Shown: in pieces, positions 35,436-43,645 of the stretch | Layout of the letters: each line of letters begins with the position of its first letter | How positions within the stretch are numbered: the stretch's first letter is position 1 | Assembly: GCF_026420865.1 (NCBI RefSeq) | Contig: NZ_JAPCWC010000017.1 | Location: forward strand, 1-64,000 | Length of the DNA: 64,000 nucleotides | Origin: Novosphingobium clariflavum | GTDB taxonomy: Bacteria; Pseudomonadota; Alphaproteobacteria; Sphingomonadales; Sphingomonadaceae | Direction of reading: 5' to 3' | Notes under the pieces: model-generated | Seen by the model: only the letters and a program-made list of their open reading frames with translations | Databases searched by the model: none | Told to the model about the DNA's origin: nothing | Position numbers and translations under genes: made by a program

Positions 35436-35951
35436 ATGTCTCTGAATGACGTCATCACCCTCCCCACCCGTTCCGGCATCGAACTCGAAGTGCGTCCTGC
35501 ACGGGAAGACGACGAGGCCGCGCTGACCGCCTTCTTCGAGCGTGTCGAGGACGAGGACCGCCGCTTCCGCTTCTTCGCCGCGGCGGACAAGGTCAGTGCC
35601 CAGCAGATCGCGCCGCTGGTCCATGCCGACCAGTTCCGCACCGAATCGTGGATCGGTTTCGACAAGGCCAGCGGAGAGATCGTCTCCTCGGGCGTGCTTG
35701 CCAGCGATGCTGACCGCGACACCGCCGAAGTCGCCATTTCGGTGGCGGGTGCCTACAAGGGCAAGGGCATCGGCTGGGCCATGCTCGACTTCCTCGGCAA
35801 GCAGGCCGAGGCGCAGGGCTGCCGCCGCGTGATGTCGATCGAAAGTCGGGAAAACAGTGCTGCGATCGAAGTCGAGCGTGACAAGGGCTTTACCCCCGAG
35901 CCATTCGACGGAGACCCGACGCTTGTCGTGCTGTCGAAAGCCTTCCGTTAA
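35436..35951 (+). CDS. GNAT-family N-acetyltransferase
   Basis: This 171-residue single-domain GNAT has an acetyl-CoA-binding loop visible as AGAYKGKGIGWAMLDFLGKQA (Q/RxxGxG/A variant), followed by the conserved SRENSAAIEVERDKGF segment. GGAG lies 9 bases before ATG. It sits two genes from the acetate permease and close to acs. In several bacteria a GNAT enzyme acetylates the Acs active-site Lys, so this protein is a candidate Acs modifier, but the substrate cannot be read from sequence. A hairpin upstream suggests its own promoter. Confidence 0.85.
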   Translation: MSLNDVITLPTRSGIELEVRPAREDDEAALTAFFERVEDEDRRFRFFAAADKVSAQQIAPLVHADQFRTESWIGFDKASGEIVSSGVLASDADRDTAEVAISVAGAYKGKGIGWAMLDFLGKQAEAQGCRRVMSIESRENSAAIEVERDKGFTPEPFDGDPTLVVLSKAFR

Positions 35952-36043
35952 AATTCTCCAATCCGGATCCTTTTGCCGCGCCGCAGTAAGGTGCTGGTAA
36001 AATCATCGGGTTCAAGGCGGGTTTCCATCGATGGAGACCCGCC

Positions 36044-36373
36044 TTGTCGTTCTTTCCGCGTCTCGTTACCGACCCGCCCACCCAGGACCAGTCCGAGCGG
36101 GCCGAACGGGTAAGCGTCACTATGCTGTGCGAAGTGCGCCAAGGATCCCGCCCCTGGAAAGCCGCGCGCCTCGACGATCTTGCCCCCGGCGGGTTCCGAA
36201 TCGCGTGGCTTCCCGAGGTGCGGGAAGATCTGCCGCTGCGTATCCGTATTCCAGGCCTGCACTTGCTCACTGCGCGGGTCTGCTGGAGCCGTGACAACAT
36301 GGTCGGCTGCGAATTTGCCGAACCACTCCACCCGGCTGTTTTCGAGCACATCGCCCGCACGGCCGGCAGCTAA
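36044..36373 (+). CDS. PilZ-domain protein with degenerate c-di-GMP motifs
   Basis: This 109-residue single PilZ domain has the arginine region ERAERVSV and the second motif LDDLAPGGFRI in place of (D/N)xSxxG, with Ala for Ser. The RxxxR motif is also imperfect (RAER). Cyclic-di-GMP binding is therefore uncertain. The start is probably TTG 36044, with GGAGA 7 bases upstream; the next in-frame ATG (36122) would cut the domain. Many sphingomonads carry such short PilZ proteins of unknown role. Confidence 0.75.
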   Translation: MSFFPRLVTDPPTQDQSERAERVSVTMLCEVRQGSRPWKAARLDDLAPGGFRIAWLPEVREDLPLRIRIPGLHLLTARVCWSRDNMVGCEFAEPLHPAVFEHIARTAGS

Positions 36374-36397
36374 TCCTCGGTCTGACGCGCAAACGAA

Positions 36398-36425
36398 AAA
36401 GGCGGGCCCTCGCAGGCCCGCCTTT
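36398..36425. terminator. Bidirectional terminator between the PilZ gene and lpdA
   Basis: A perfect 11-bp stem (36398-36408 with 36415-36425) encloses a 6-base loop. It has A-run and T-run flanks on both sides and sits between two convergent genes. Confidence 0.85.
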
Positions 36426-36450
36426 CGCGTTTCGAAACCTGAATGTCCGA

Positions 36451-37866
36451 TCAGATGTGCAGCGCGCGCCCGTAAGCGGCCAGCACCGATTCGTGCATCG
36501 CTTCCGAGATCGTCGGATGCGGGAACACGGTCTGCATCAGTTCGGCCTCGGTGGTCTCCAGCGTCTTGCCGACGACGTAGCCCTGGATCATCTCGGTCAC
36601 TTCCGCGCCGATCATGTGGGCGCCCAGCAGCTCGCCGGTCTTGGCGTCGAACACCGTCTTCACGAAGCCTTCCGGCTCGCCCAGTGCGATGGCCTTGCCG
36701 TTGCCGATGAACGGGAAGGTGCCGGCCTTCACCTCGTAGCCCGCTTCCTTCGCCTTCGCTTCGGTCATGCCGACCGAGGCGATCTGCGGATGGCAGTAGG
36801 TGCAGCCCGGAATGTTGCGACGGTCGAGGGCGTGCGGGTGCACGTCCTTGTTGCCGAGTTCCTGCGCGATGGCTTCGGCAGCGGTAACGCCTTCGTGGCT
36901 CGCCTTGTGCGCCAGCCAGGGGCCGTCGACGCAGTCGCCGATGGCCCAGATGCCCTTGACGTTGGTCCGGCCGTAGTCATCCGTCTTGATGTGGAAGCGC
37001 TTGTCCGGCTCGATGCCGAGGTCTTCCAGACCGATGTTCTCGACGTTCGGCACGATGCCGATGGCAACGATCATGTGGCTGAATTCATGCGCCGCGGCCT
37101 TGCCGGCCTTGTCGGTGATGGTCACCTTCACGCTGTCCTTGCCAACGGCCAGATCGCTGGTCTTGGCGCCGGTCATGATCTTCATGCCCTGCTTGGTCAG
37201 CGCCTTCTCGAGGAAGGACGACACGTCGGCATCTTCCACCGGCACGATCCGGTCCATCATCTCGACGACCGTGACGTCAACGCCCATGTCGTTGTAGAAG
37301 CTGGCGAATTCGATGCCGATCGCGCCCGAACCGATGACCAGCAGCTTGCTGGGCATTTCCTTCGGCGTCATCGCGTGGCGATAGGTCCACACGCGCTCGC
37401 CGTCGGCCTTGGCGTTGGGCAGATCGCGGGCACGGGCGCCCGTGGCGATGATGATGTGCTTGGCCGAAAGGGTCTCGGTGCCCTTCTCGCCGGTCACTTC
37501 CAGCTTGCCCGGCGCGACAAGCTTGCCAGTGCCCATGTGCACGGCAATCTTGTTCTTCTTCATCAGGTGCGTGACGCCCTGATTGAGTTGCTTGGCAACG
37601 CCGCGCGAACGCTGGACCACCGCGTTCAGGTCCGCCGTGATGTTCTCGGCGGCGAGGCCGTAGTTCTTGGCGTGCTTCATCTGGTGGAACACCTCGGCCG
37701 AGCGCAAGAGCGCCTTGGTCGGGATGCAGCCCCAGTTGAGGCAGATGCCGCCGAGCAGTTCACGCTCGACGATGGCGGTCTTCAGGCCCAGCTGCGCGGA
37801 ACGGATCGCCGCGACATAGCCGCCCGGGCCCGAGCCGAGGACGATGACGTCATAGGTATCAGCCAC
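36451..37866 (-). CDS. lpdA: Dihydrolipoyl dehydrogenase (E3)
   Basis: This 471-residue FAD flavoprotein reoxidises the lipoyl groups of 2-oxoacid dehydrogenase complexes with NAD+. It shows the FAD site VIVLGSGPGGYVAAI, the redox disulfide GGICLNWGCIPTK, the NAD-binding GSGAIGIEFASF and the C-terminal HPTISEAMHE with the catalytic His. The start is GTG 37866 with AGGAGA about 9 bases upstream. It is the last gene of the E2-thioesterase-lpd run; E1 subunits are not in the window. Confidence 0.96.
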   Translation of the reverse strand: MADTYDVIVLGSGPGGYVAAIRSAQLGLKTAIVERELLGGICLNWGCIPTKALLRSAEVFHQMKHAKNYGLAAENITADLNAVVQRSRGVAKQLNQGVTHLMKKNKIAVHMGTGKLVAPGKLEVTGEKGTETLSAKHIIIATGARARDLPNAKADGERVWTYRHAMTPKEMPSKLLVIGSGAIGIEFASFYNDMGVDVTVVEMMDRIVPVEDADVSSFLEKALTKQGMKIMTGAKTSDLAVGKDSVKVTITDKAGKAAAHEFSHMIVAIGIVPNVENIGLEDLGIEPDKRFHIKTDDYGRTNVKGIWAIGDCVDGPWLAHKASHEGVTAAEAIAQELGNKDVHPHALDRRNIPGCTYCHPQIASVGMTEAKAKEAGYEVKAGTFPFIGNGKAIALGEPEGFVKTVFDAKTGELLGAHMIGAEVTEMIQGYVVGKTLETTEAELMQTVFPHPTISEAMHESVLAAYGRALHI

Positions 37867-37870
37867 TGTC

Positions 37871-38263
37871 TTACTTCTCCTGATCGATGACGCGCGGTTT
37901 GCCGAATTCGTTCACCGCGACGAAGGTGAACACGGCCTGCGTCACCTTCACTTCTTCTTCTTCATGCCGATGGCGGCGCCACGCCTCGATGGCGATCGTC
38001 ATCGAGGTGCGGCCGACGCGCTTGATCTCGCCATAGACGGAAACCTCGTCCCCCACCTTCACGGGCAGGTGGAACTGGGTGCCATCCATGGCAACGGTGA
38101 CCGCACGGCCGCGCGAACGGCGGGCGGCGATCAAACCGGCGCCCATGTCCATCTGGCTCATCAGCCAGCCACCGAAGATATCGCCATAGGCGTTGGCATC
38201 GGCGGGCATCGCCGTGACCCGGATCACCGGGTCACGAGGGCAGCCCCTGGTCTCGTCGATCAT
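37871..38263 (-). CDS. YciA-like acyl-CoA thioesterase (hotdog fold)
   Basis: This 130-residue single hotdog domain shows PADANAYGDIFGGWLMSQMD (active-site region with the Asn/Asp pair) and MDGTQFHLPVKVGDEV, typical of YciA-type acyl-CoA hydrolases. It releases CoA from short- to medium-chain acyl-CoAs. It starts one base after the E2 stop and ends 4 bases before lpdA, so it is made with two pyruvate dehydrogenase components. That placement suggests control of free CoA or overflow of acetyl- or acyl-CoA. Confidence 0.9.
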   Translation of the reverse strand: MIDETRGCPRDPVIRVTAMPADANAYGDIFGGWLMSQMDMGAGLIAARRSRGRAVTVAMDGTQFHLPVKVGDEVSVYGEIKRVGRTSMTIAIEAWRRHRHEEEEVKVTQAVFTFVAVNEFGKPRVIDQEK

Positions 38264-38264
38264 C

Positions 38265-39590
38265 TCAGGCGACCATGCCCAGCGGCGTTTCGATGTATTC
38301 GCGGAAGGCGGCCATCAGGCGGGCACCGTCGGCACCGTCCACCGCGCGGTGGTCGAAGCTGCCGGTCGCGCTCATGACGGTGGCGACGCCCAGCGAATCG
38401 TCGGGCATGACCCACGGGCGCTTGTCGCCAGCGCCAACCGCGAGGATCGTCGCCTGCGGCGGGTTGATCACGGCCGTGAACTGCTTGATGCCCATCATGC
38501 CCATGTTCGAGATCGAGGCGGTGCCGCCCTGATACTCGAGCGGCTGCAGCTTGCCTTCCTTGGCGCGCTTGCCGAGGTCCTTGGTCGCCTTGGCGATTTC
38601 GGAGAACGACTTGCCGTTGGCGTTCTGGACGATCGGGGTGATCAGGCCGTTGGGGATCGAGACGGCGACCGAGACGTCGGCGCGCGCGTACTTGATCAGC
38701 TCGTTGCCGGCGAAGGTCACGTTGCATTCCGGCACGTCGACCAGCGCGCGGCCGAGCGCCTTGATCAGCATGTCGTTGACCGAAACCTTGATGCCCTGCT
38801 TTTCGAGCATGGAGTTGATCTCGGCACGCAGGGCCATCAGCTTGTCGAGACGCACGTCCACGGTGAGGTAGATGTGCGGCGCTTCCTGCATCGACTGGGT
38901 CAGGCGACGCGCGATGGTCTTGCGCATGCCCGACAGCTTTTCGACGGTGTGCGGGATGCGGTCGTCAAGCAGGGCGCGGGTTTCGGCAGCCATTTCGACC
39001 GAAGCGGGCTTGGCTTCGCCAGCAGGAGCAGCAACGGGGGCCGGAGCCGGAGCGGCCGCCTTGGGTGCGGCGGTGCCGGGCTGAGCAGCTTCGACGTCGG
39101 CCTTGACGATGCGGCCCTTGGGGCCGGTGCCGGTGACGGCGGCAAGGTCAACGCCCTTGGCCGTGGCCACGCGCTTGGCGAGCGGCGAAGCGACCACGCG
39201 GCCGTCCTTGCTGGCGGGAGCGGCCGCAGGTGCCGAAGCAGCGGGCGCCGAGGCAGCGGGCGCCGAGGCAGCAACCGGAGCGGCAGCAGGCGCAGCGGCC
39301 GGAGCGGCAGCGGCCTTGGGAGCGGCGGCAACGGCGCTGACGTCTTCGCCTTCACCGGCGATCACGGCGATCACGGTGCCGACCTTCACGCCTTCGGTGC
39401 CTTCGGGCACCAGGATCTTGCCGACGACGCCTTCGTCCACGGCTTCGAATTCCATGGTGGCCTTGTCGGTCTCGATTTCGGCCATGATGTCGCCGGAGTT
39501 GACGGTGTCGCCTTCCTTAACCAGCCATTTCGCCAGTTTCCCCTCTTCCATCGTGGGGGACAGGGCGGGCATCTTGATCTCGATGGGCAT
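38265..39590 (-). CDS. pdhC: Pyruvate dehydrogenase complex dihydrolipoyllysine acetyltransferase (E2)
   Basis: This 441-residue protein has one lipoyl domain (residues 1-76, lipoylated Lys in ETDKATMEFEA) and a long Ala/Pro linker (about 80-130, with repeated SAPAA). A peripheral subunit-binding domain follows (about 135-170, ASPLAKRVATAKGVDL), then the acetyltransferase core ending with the catalytic DHRAVDG motif. ATG 39590 gives the canonical start PIEIKMPALSPTMEEGKL; the longer frame to 39752 lacks family similarity. The divergent partner is uspA. Confidence 0.93.
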   Translation of the reverse strand: MPIEIKMPALSPTMEEGKLAKWLVKEGDTVNSGDIMAEIETDKATMEFEAVDEGVVGKILVPEGTEGVKVGTVIAVIAGEGEDVSAVAAAPKAAAAPAAAPAAAPVAASAPAASAPAASAPAAAPASKDGRVVASPLAKRVATAKGVDLAAVTGTGPKGRIVKADVEAAQPGTAAPKAAAPAPAPVAAPAGEAKPASVEMAAETRALLDDRIPHTVEKLSGMRKTIARRLTQSMQEAPHIYLTVDVRLDKLMALRAEINSMLEKQGIKVSVNDMLIKALGRALVDVPECNVTFAGNELIKYARADVSVAVSIPNGLITPIVQNANGKSFSEIAKATKDLGKRAKEGKLQPLEYQGGTASISNMGMMGIKQFTAVINPPQATILAVGAGDKRPWVMPDDSLGVATVMSATGSFDHRAVDGADGARLMAAFREYIETPLGMVA

Positions 39591-39763
39591 GGAAGCTTGT
39601 GTGTCCCTTGTTATCCTGGGGAGGTGTGCGGGGTTGGCCTTTCCTTGGACAAGTTGCGCGCAGCATACAAGCGCCTTCGCAATCCTTTTGCCATTCGTGA
39701 TCTCTTGCACAGAGACCTGAATGGCCCGATAAGCGCTGTCCAAGGGGATCAAGGCTAAAAATC

Positions 39764-40219
39764 ATGCGCGTCTATCTGGTTATCATAGACGAAACCGAAG
39801 AGGCGCTGGTCGCCCTGCAATTCGCGGCTCGCCGCGCGGCAAAGACCGACGGCGCACTGCACCTGCTGGCGCTCGTTCCGCCCCAGCCGTTCAACGCCTT
39901 CGGGGGTGTTCAGGCCACGATCGAGGAAGAAGCCCGCGCCCGCGCCGAAACGCTGGTGACGGCGGCGGCCGGCAATCTCTTGTCGCAGGGCGCCAAGATG
40001 CCGGTCATCGCGGTACGCATGGGCGAGGACATCAAGATCGTGCGCCAGTACCTGAAGGAACACCCGGAAGTTTCCGCGCTGGTTCTGGGCGCGGCCAAGG
40101 AGGGTGGCCCCGGTCCGCTGGTAGCTCACTTCACCGGGGCCGGACTTGGTCACATGCCCTGCCCGGTTTTCGTGATCCCCGGGACGCTCGATGCCGATGC
40201 GATCGAGCGCCTGAGCTGA
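39764..40219 (+). CDS. Universal stress protein (UspA family)
   Basis: This 151-residue single Usp domain begins MRVYLVIIDETEEALVAL. The C-terminal part carries LVLGAAKEGGPGPLVAHF in the position of the ATP-binding GxxGxxG loop, but the glycine spacing is atypical. It is transcribed divergently from the E2 gene across 173 bases. The role is presumably stress-related nucleotide sensing; nothing in sequence specifies the signal. Confidence 0.87.
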   Translation: MRVYLVIIDETEEALVALQFAARRAAKTDGALHLLALVPPQPFNAFGGVQATIEEEARARAETLVTAAAGNLLSQGAKMPVIAVRMGEDIKIVRQYLKEHPEVSALVLGAAKEGGPGPLVAHFTGAGLGHMPCPVFVIPGTLDADAIERLS

Positions 40220-40232
40220 ACCGGGGGCGTTA

Positions 40233-40253
40233 TCGGCTCCGGGCAGGAGCCGA
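40233..40253. terminator. Hairpin between the convergent usp and rnr genes
   Basis: An 8-bp perfect stem with a 5-base loop lies 13 bases after the usp stop and 5 bases before the rnr stop. No T-run is present, so it may act as a weak bidirectional terminator or mRNA 3'-end stabiliser. Confidence 0.55.
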
Positions 40254-40258
40254 CTGCC

Positions 40259-42550
40259 TCACTTCTTCTTGCGCCCCTGATGGCGGATGTTGTTCGGCCG
40301 GCCACGCTGGCCGACGAAGTGCTTGCCCTTTTTCTTGAGCGGCTGCGGCTTGCCGCGCTGCTCGATGCGGCCGCCGCCCTCCTCGAGCTCGAACTTGAGC
40401 GCCCCGGTCAGCGGATTCGCCTCCGCCAGACGCAGGCGCAGGATCTGCCCCACGGCATAGCTGGTGCCAGTGCTTTCGCCTTCGAGCACCTGGGCCTTCT
40501 CGTCATAGGCAAAACGCTCGTCACCCAGCGTCGAAACCGGCACCAGTCCATCACCGCCCAGACTGAGGATCGTCGCAAAGAACCCGAACTTCTGCACCCC
40601 GGTGATACGCGTGTCGAAAACCTGGCCGACGCGGCCCGAAAGCCATGCGGCGACATAACGATCGATGGTTTCGCGCTCGGCCTCCATCGCGCGGCGCTCG
40701 GCCGTGCTGATCGCCTCGCTGACGCGGCCCAGATCGCTGCGATCACGCTCGGAAAGCCCCGACAGCGCAGGGATTTCGCCCTCGGGCCGGGGTTGTTCCA
40801 GCCCATAGGCATCGACCAGCGCGCGGTGGACCAGAAGGTCAGCGTAACGGCGAATCGGCGAGGTGAAATGCGCGTACGAGCCCAGAGCCAGGCCGAAGTG
40901 CCCTTCGTTACGCGGGCCGTAATAGGCCTGGGTCTGGCTGCGCAGCACCGCTTCCATGATAAGCGCCTTCTCGCTTTCGTCGGCGATGTCCTTGAGCATG
41001 CGGTTGAACAGGCCCGGCGTGATGACCTGCCCCATGGCCAGCTTGCGGCCGAAAGTCGCCAGGTAGTCCTTGAGCGCGGTCAGCTTCTCGCGGCTCGGCG
41101 TCTCGTGGATGCGGTAGACCACCGGCGCCACCTTGGCCTCCAGTGCCTTGGCCGCTGCGACGTTGGCGGCGATCATGAAGTCCTCGACCACGCGGTGCGC
41201 GTCAAGCCGTTCACGAATGGCGATTTCGGCAATGCGCCCCTGATCGTCGAGCTTTACGCGGCGTTCGGGCAGTTCGAGTTCAAGCGGATCGCGGGCTTCT
41301 CGGGCCTTCGCCAGCAGCTTCCAGCAAGCCCAGAGGTTCTTCAGTTGCTCCGGCGCGCGATCCTCGTCGATGCGGGCCTGCGCCTCTTCGTAGGCGATGA
41401 CTTCGTCGATACGGACAATGGCACGGGTGAAGCGCCATTCGGTCACCTTGCCCTGCCCGTCGATCTTCATGTGACAGGCCATCGCCGCGCGGTCTTCGCC
41501 CGAACGCAGCGAGCAGACGTCGGCGCTCAGCACCTCGGGGAGCATCGGCACGACCCGGTCCGGGAAATAGACCGAGTTGCCGCGGCGCCGCGCCTCGCGG
41601 TCGATGTGACCGCCGGGGCGAACGTAGAACGAGACGTCGGCAATCGCGACCAGCGCGTCGAAACCACCCTCCTCGTTCGGTGCGGCCCAGATCGCGTCAT
41701 CGTGGTCGCGCGCATCGGAGGGATCGATGGCGACGATCGGCAGGTGCCGCAGGTCCTCGCGCTGCTCGTGGCTGAGCGGCATCCTGGCGGAGCGCTCTGC
41801 TTCGGCGATGGTGTCGCCGTCGAAGTGGTTGGGGATGCCGTGCTTGTGGATCGCGATCAGGCTGAAGGCCTTGGACGCAAGCGGTTCACCCAGCACTTCG
41901 GTGACCTTCACCGAGGGGCGCGCGGAGCGGCCGATCGGCTCGGCCAGCACCAGTTCGCCCTTCTCGGCGCCGCCAAGATCGGAAATCGGCGAGGAATTGC
42001 GGATGCGCTTGTCTACCGGGGCCAGCCAGGGCTTGCCCGCACCATCGATCTCGACAACGCCCAGCATCTGCTCGGAACGCAGCATCAGCTTCTTCATCGG
42101 ATAGGCGCGCCATCCGGTGGGCGTCTCTTCCGTGCGCGACAGCACGCGGTCACCCTTCTTGAGCGCCGAGCGCCCCTTCTCGATCAGGCGAATGCGCGGC
42201 GGCGGGGTGGCATCGTCGGGCGTCCAGGTGTCGGGGATGGCGATGGGCTCGCCTTCATCCACGTCAACGATGCGCAGGACGGTGACCTTGGGCAGCCCAC
42301 CCATGCGGTGGAACGCGGTACGCTTGCCGTCGATCAGGCCCTCTTCGGCCATGTCCTTGAGCAGCGCCTTGAGCTGGATCTTCTCCTGCCCCTTGAGGCC
42401 GAAGGCGCGGGCGATCTCGCGCTTGCCCGCCGGCTCGGTGGCGTTCTGGATGAAGTCCAGCACCTGCTGGCGCGTGGGAAGCCCGGGCTCGTGCCGGGGC
42501 CTGGAGGACTTGAGGGAGGACCTGGGCGTGCTGTTCTTTGGGCGAGGCAT
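40259..42550 (-). CDS. rnr: Ribonuclease R
   Basis: This 763-residue 3'-5' exoribonuclease degrades structured RNA. It has an N-terminal winged-helix region (about residues 25-90), cold-shock domains (about 120-250), and an RNB catalytic domain with the metal-binding Asp cluster in AIDPSDARDHDDAIW near residue 280. An S1 domain (about 640-720) and a basic tail end it (KPQPLKKKGKHF and RPNNIRHQGRKKK). The tail is typical of RNase R rather than RNase II. Confidence 0.95.
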   Translation of the reverse strand: MPRPKNSTPRSSLKSSRPRHEPGLPTRQQVLDFIQNATEPAGKREIARAFGLKGQEKIQLKALLKDMAEEGLIDGKRTAFHRMGGLPKVTVLRIVDVDEGEPIAIPDTWTPDDATPPPRIRLIEKGRSALKKGDRVLSRTEETPTGWRAYPMKKLMLRSEQMLGVVEIDGAGKPWLAPVDKRIRNSSPISDLGGAEKGELVLAEPIGRSARPSVKVTEVLGEPLASKAFSLIAIHKHGIPNHFDGDTIAEAERSARMPLSHEQREDLRHLPIVAIDPSDARDHDDAIWAAPNEEGGFDALVAIADVSFYVRPGGHIDREARRRGNSVYFPDRVVPMLPEVLSADVCSLRSGEDRAAMACHMKIDGQGKVTEWRFTRAIVRIDEVIAYEEAQARIDEDRAPEQLKNLWACWKLLAKAREARDPLELELPERRVKLDDQGRIAEIAIRERLDAHRVVEDFMIAANVAAAKALEAKVAPVVYRIHETPSREKLTALKDYLATFGRKLAMGQVITPGLFNRMLKDIADESEKALIMEAVLRSQTQAYYGPRNEGHFGLALGSYAHFTSPIRRYADLLVHRALVDAYGLEQPRPEGEIPALSGLSERDRSDLGRVSEAISTAERRAMEAERETIDRYVAAWLSGRVGQVFDTRITGVQKFGFFATILSLGGDGLVPVSTLGDERFAYDEKAQVLEGESTGTSYAVGQILRLRLAEANPLTGALKFELEEGGGRIEQRGKPQPLKKKGKHFVGQRGRPNNIRHQGRKKK

Positions 42551-42614
42551 GGCATCGCACTTGCCGGTAAACGGCGGAAATTACAATCCGCCGCTTGTCA
42601 TCGGGGGCATGCGA

Positions 42615-43466
42615 TCAATGCGAGGAGGCCGTTTCCTGCACCACCGCGTGGACAGGCTTCATCGCCTTGTCCGGCATGCGCGACTTGACCATGAGCTGCC
42701 ACGAAGACACCAGCAGCACGCAGGCAAGCAGCGGCTGCAAGACCTTGTCCGGCGCGTGGGATGACAGATAGCTTCCGATCACCACACCGGGAATGGAGCC
42801 GATCAGCAGGTTTCCGAGCAACGTGAAGCTGACGTCGCCGATGATCCAGTGGCCGGTCCCGGCGATGAGGGCCAGTGGGACGGCGTGGGCAATATCCGAA
42901 CCCACCAGACGCGAGACCTGCAGCCGGGGGTAGAGCACTAGCAGCACCGTGACGCCGATCGCTCCCGCACCGACCGACGAGATCGATACGGCGAGGCCGA
43001 TGACCGCGCCGAGCAGGACGGTAAGCCCGGCAACCCGCGCCGGAGGTGCAACGGCTTCATGTTCATGCGCGAAGCGGGTCAGCCACTTGCGCGACGCCAC
43101 CGCGATCGCCGTCAGGAACAGCAGGATCGCGAGGGAAAACAGGATCATGTTCTCGGTCGATTTGCCGACCTTGCCGATATAGGCAAGCGTTCCCAGCGTG
43201 ACGAGAGCCGCCGGCACGCTGCCGGATGCCAGGCGACGCACGATGGTCCAGTCGACCGTCTCGCGCTTGCCGTGGACAACCGAGCCGCCGATCTTGGTCA
43301 GCGCGGCAAACAGCAGGTCGGTGCCGACCGCGGTCTGCGGATTGACCCCGAACATCAGTACCAGCAGCGGCGTCATCAACGAGCCGCCGCCGACACCGGT
43401 GAGGCCCACGAGTATGCCGACCATCAGGCCGGCAACCGCGTGCATCGTGTCGAAGGCATGGGTCAT
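42615..43466 (-). CDS. TauE/SafE-family (TSUP) membrane permease
   Basis: This 283-residue protein has about eight membrane segments and the TSUP repeat motif (AGLMVGILVGLTGVGGGSLMTPLL, repeated in part near ISSVGAGAIGVTVLL). Family members export sulfite or sulfonates, or move other anions. ATG 43466 with GGAGAG about 9 bases upstream was preferred to GTG 43484. A nested hairpin in the leader may regulate it. No sulfur genes are adjacent. Confidence 0.87.
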   Translation of the reverse strand: MTHAFDTMHAVAGLMVGILVGLTGVGGGSLMTPLLVLMFGVNPQTAVGTDLLFAALTKIGGSVVHGKRETVDWTIVRRLASGSVPAALVTLGTLAYIGKVGKSTENMILFSLAILLFLTAIAVASRKWLTRFAHEHEAVAPPARVAGLTVLLGAVIGLAVSISSVGAGAIGVTVLLVLYPRLQVSRLVGSDIAHAVPLALIAGTGHWIIGDVSFTLLGNLLIGSIPGVVIGSYLSSHAPDKVLQPLLACVLLVSSWQLMVKSRMPDKAMKPVHAVVQETASSH

Positions 43467-43488
43467 AGCGAATTCACTCTCCACAACG

Positions 43489-43531
43489 CGTGCCGGGAGT
43501 CCGATCCTTGCGGCATCGGACGGCAGGCACG
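43489..43531 (-). promoter_or_regulatory. Nested stem-loop in the leader of the TauE-family gene
   Basis: The 43-base segment is fully symmetric: an outer 6-bp stem (43489-43494 with 43526-43531), a 4x4 internal loop, an inner 7-bp stem (43499-43505 with 43515-43521) and a 9-base loop. It ends about 22 bases before the start codon, next to the ribosome site. It could be a cis-regulatory RNA or an inverted-repeat operator. I recognise no known riboswitch class. Confidence 0.45.
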
Positions 43532-43645
43532 GGAGTGTTGGCGAGCCATGCCCGGCTCCGCTTCCCGCGCAGATCCCTGTTGCGTTGCCTCTCTAGTCAT
43601 ACCGCGGCGCTTGGCAAGCACCCCTGTTGGATCATTCGATGCCTG

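Noticed and set aside
40280..42688. 802-residue plus-strand open frame
   Set aside because: It is antisense to RNase R, whose catalytic motifs are intact on the other strand.
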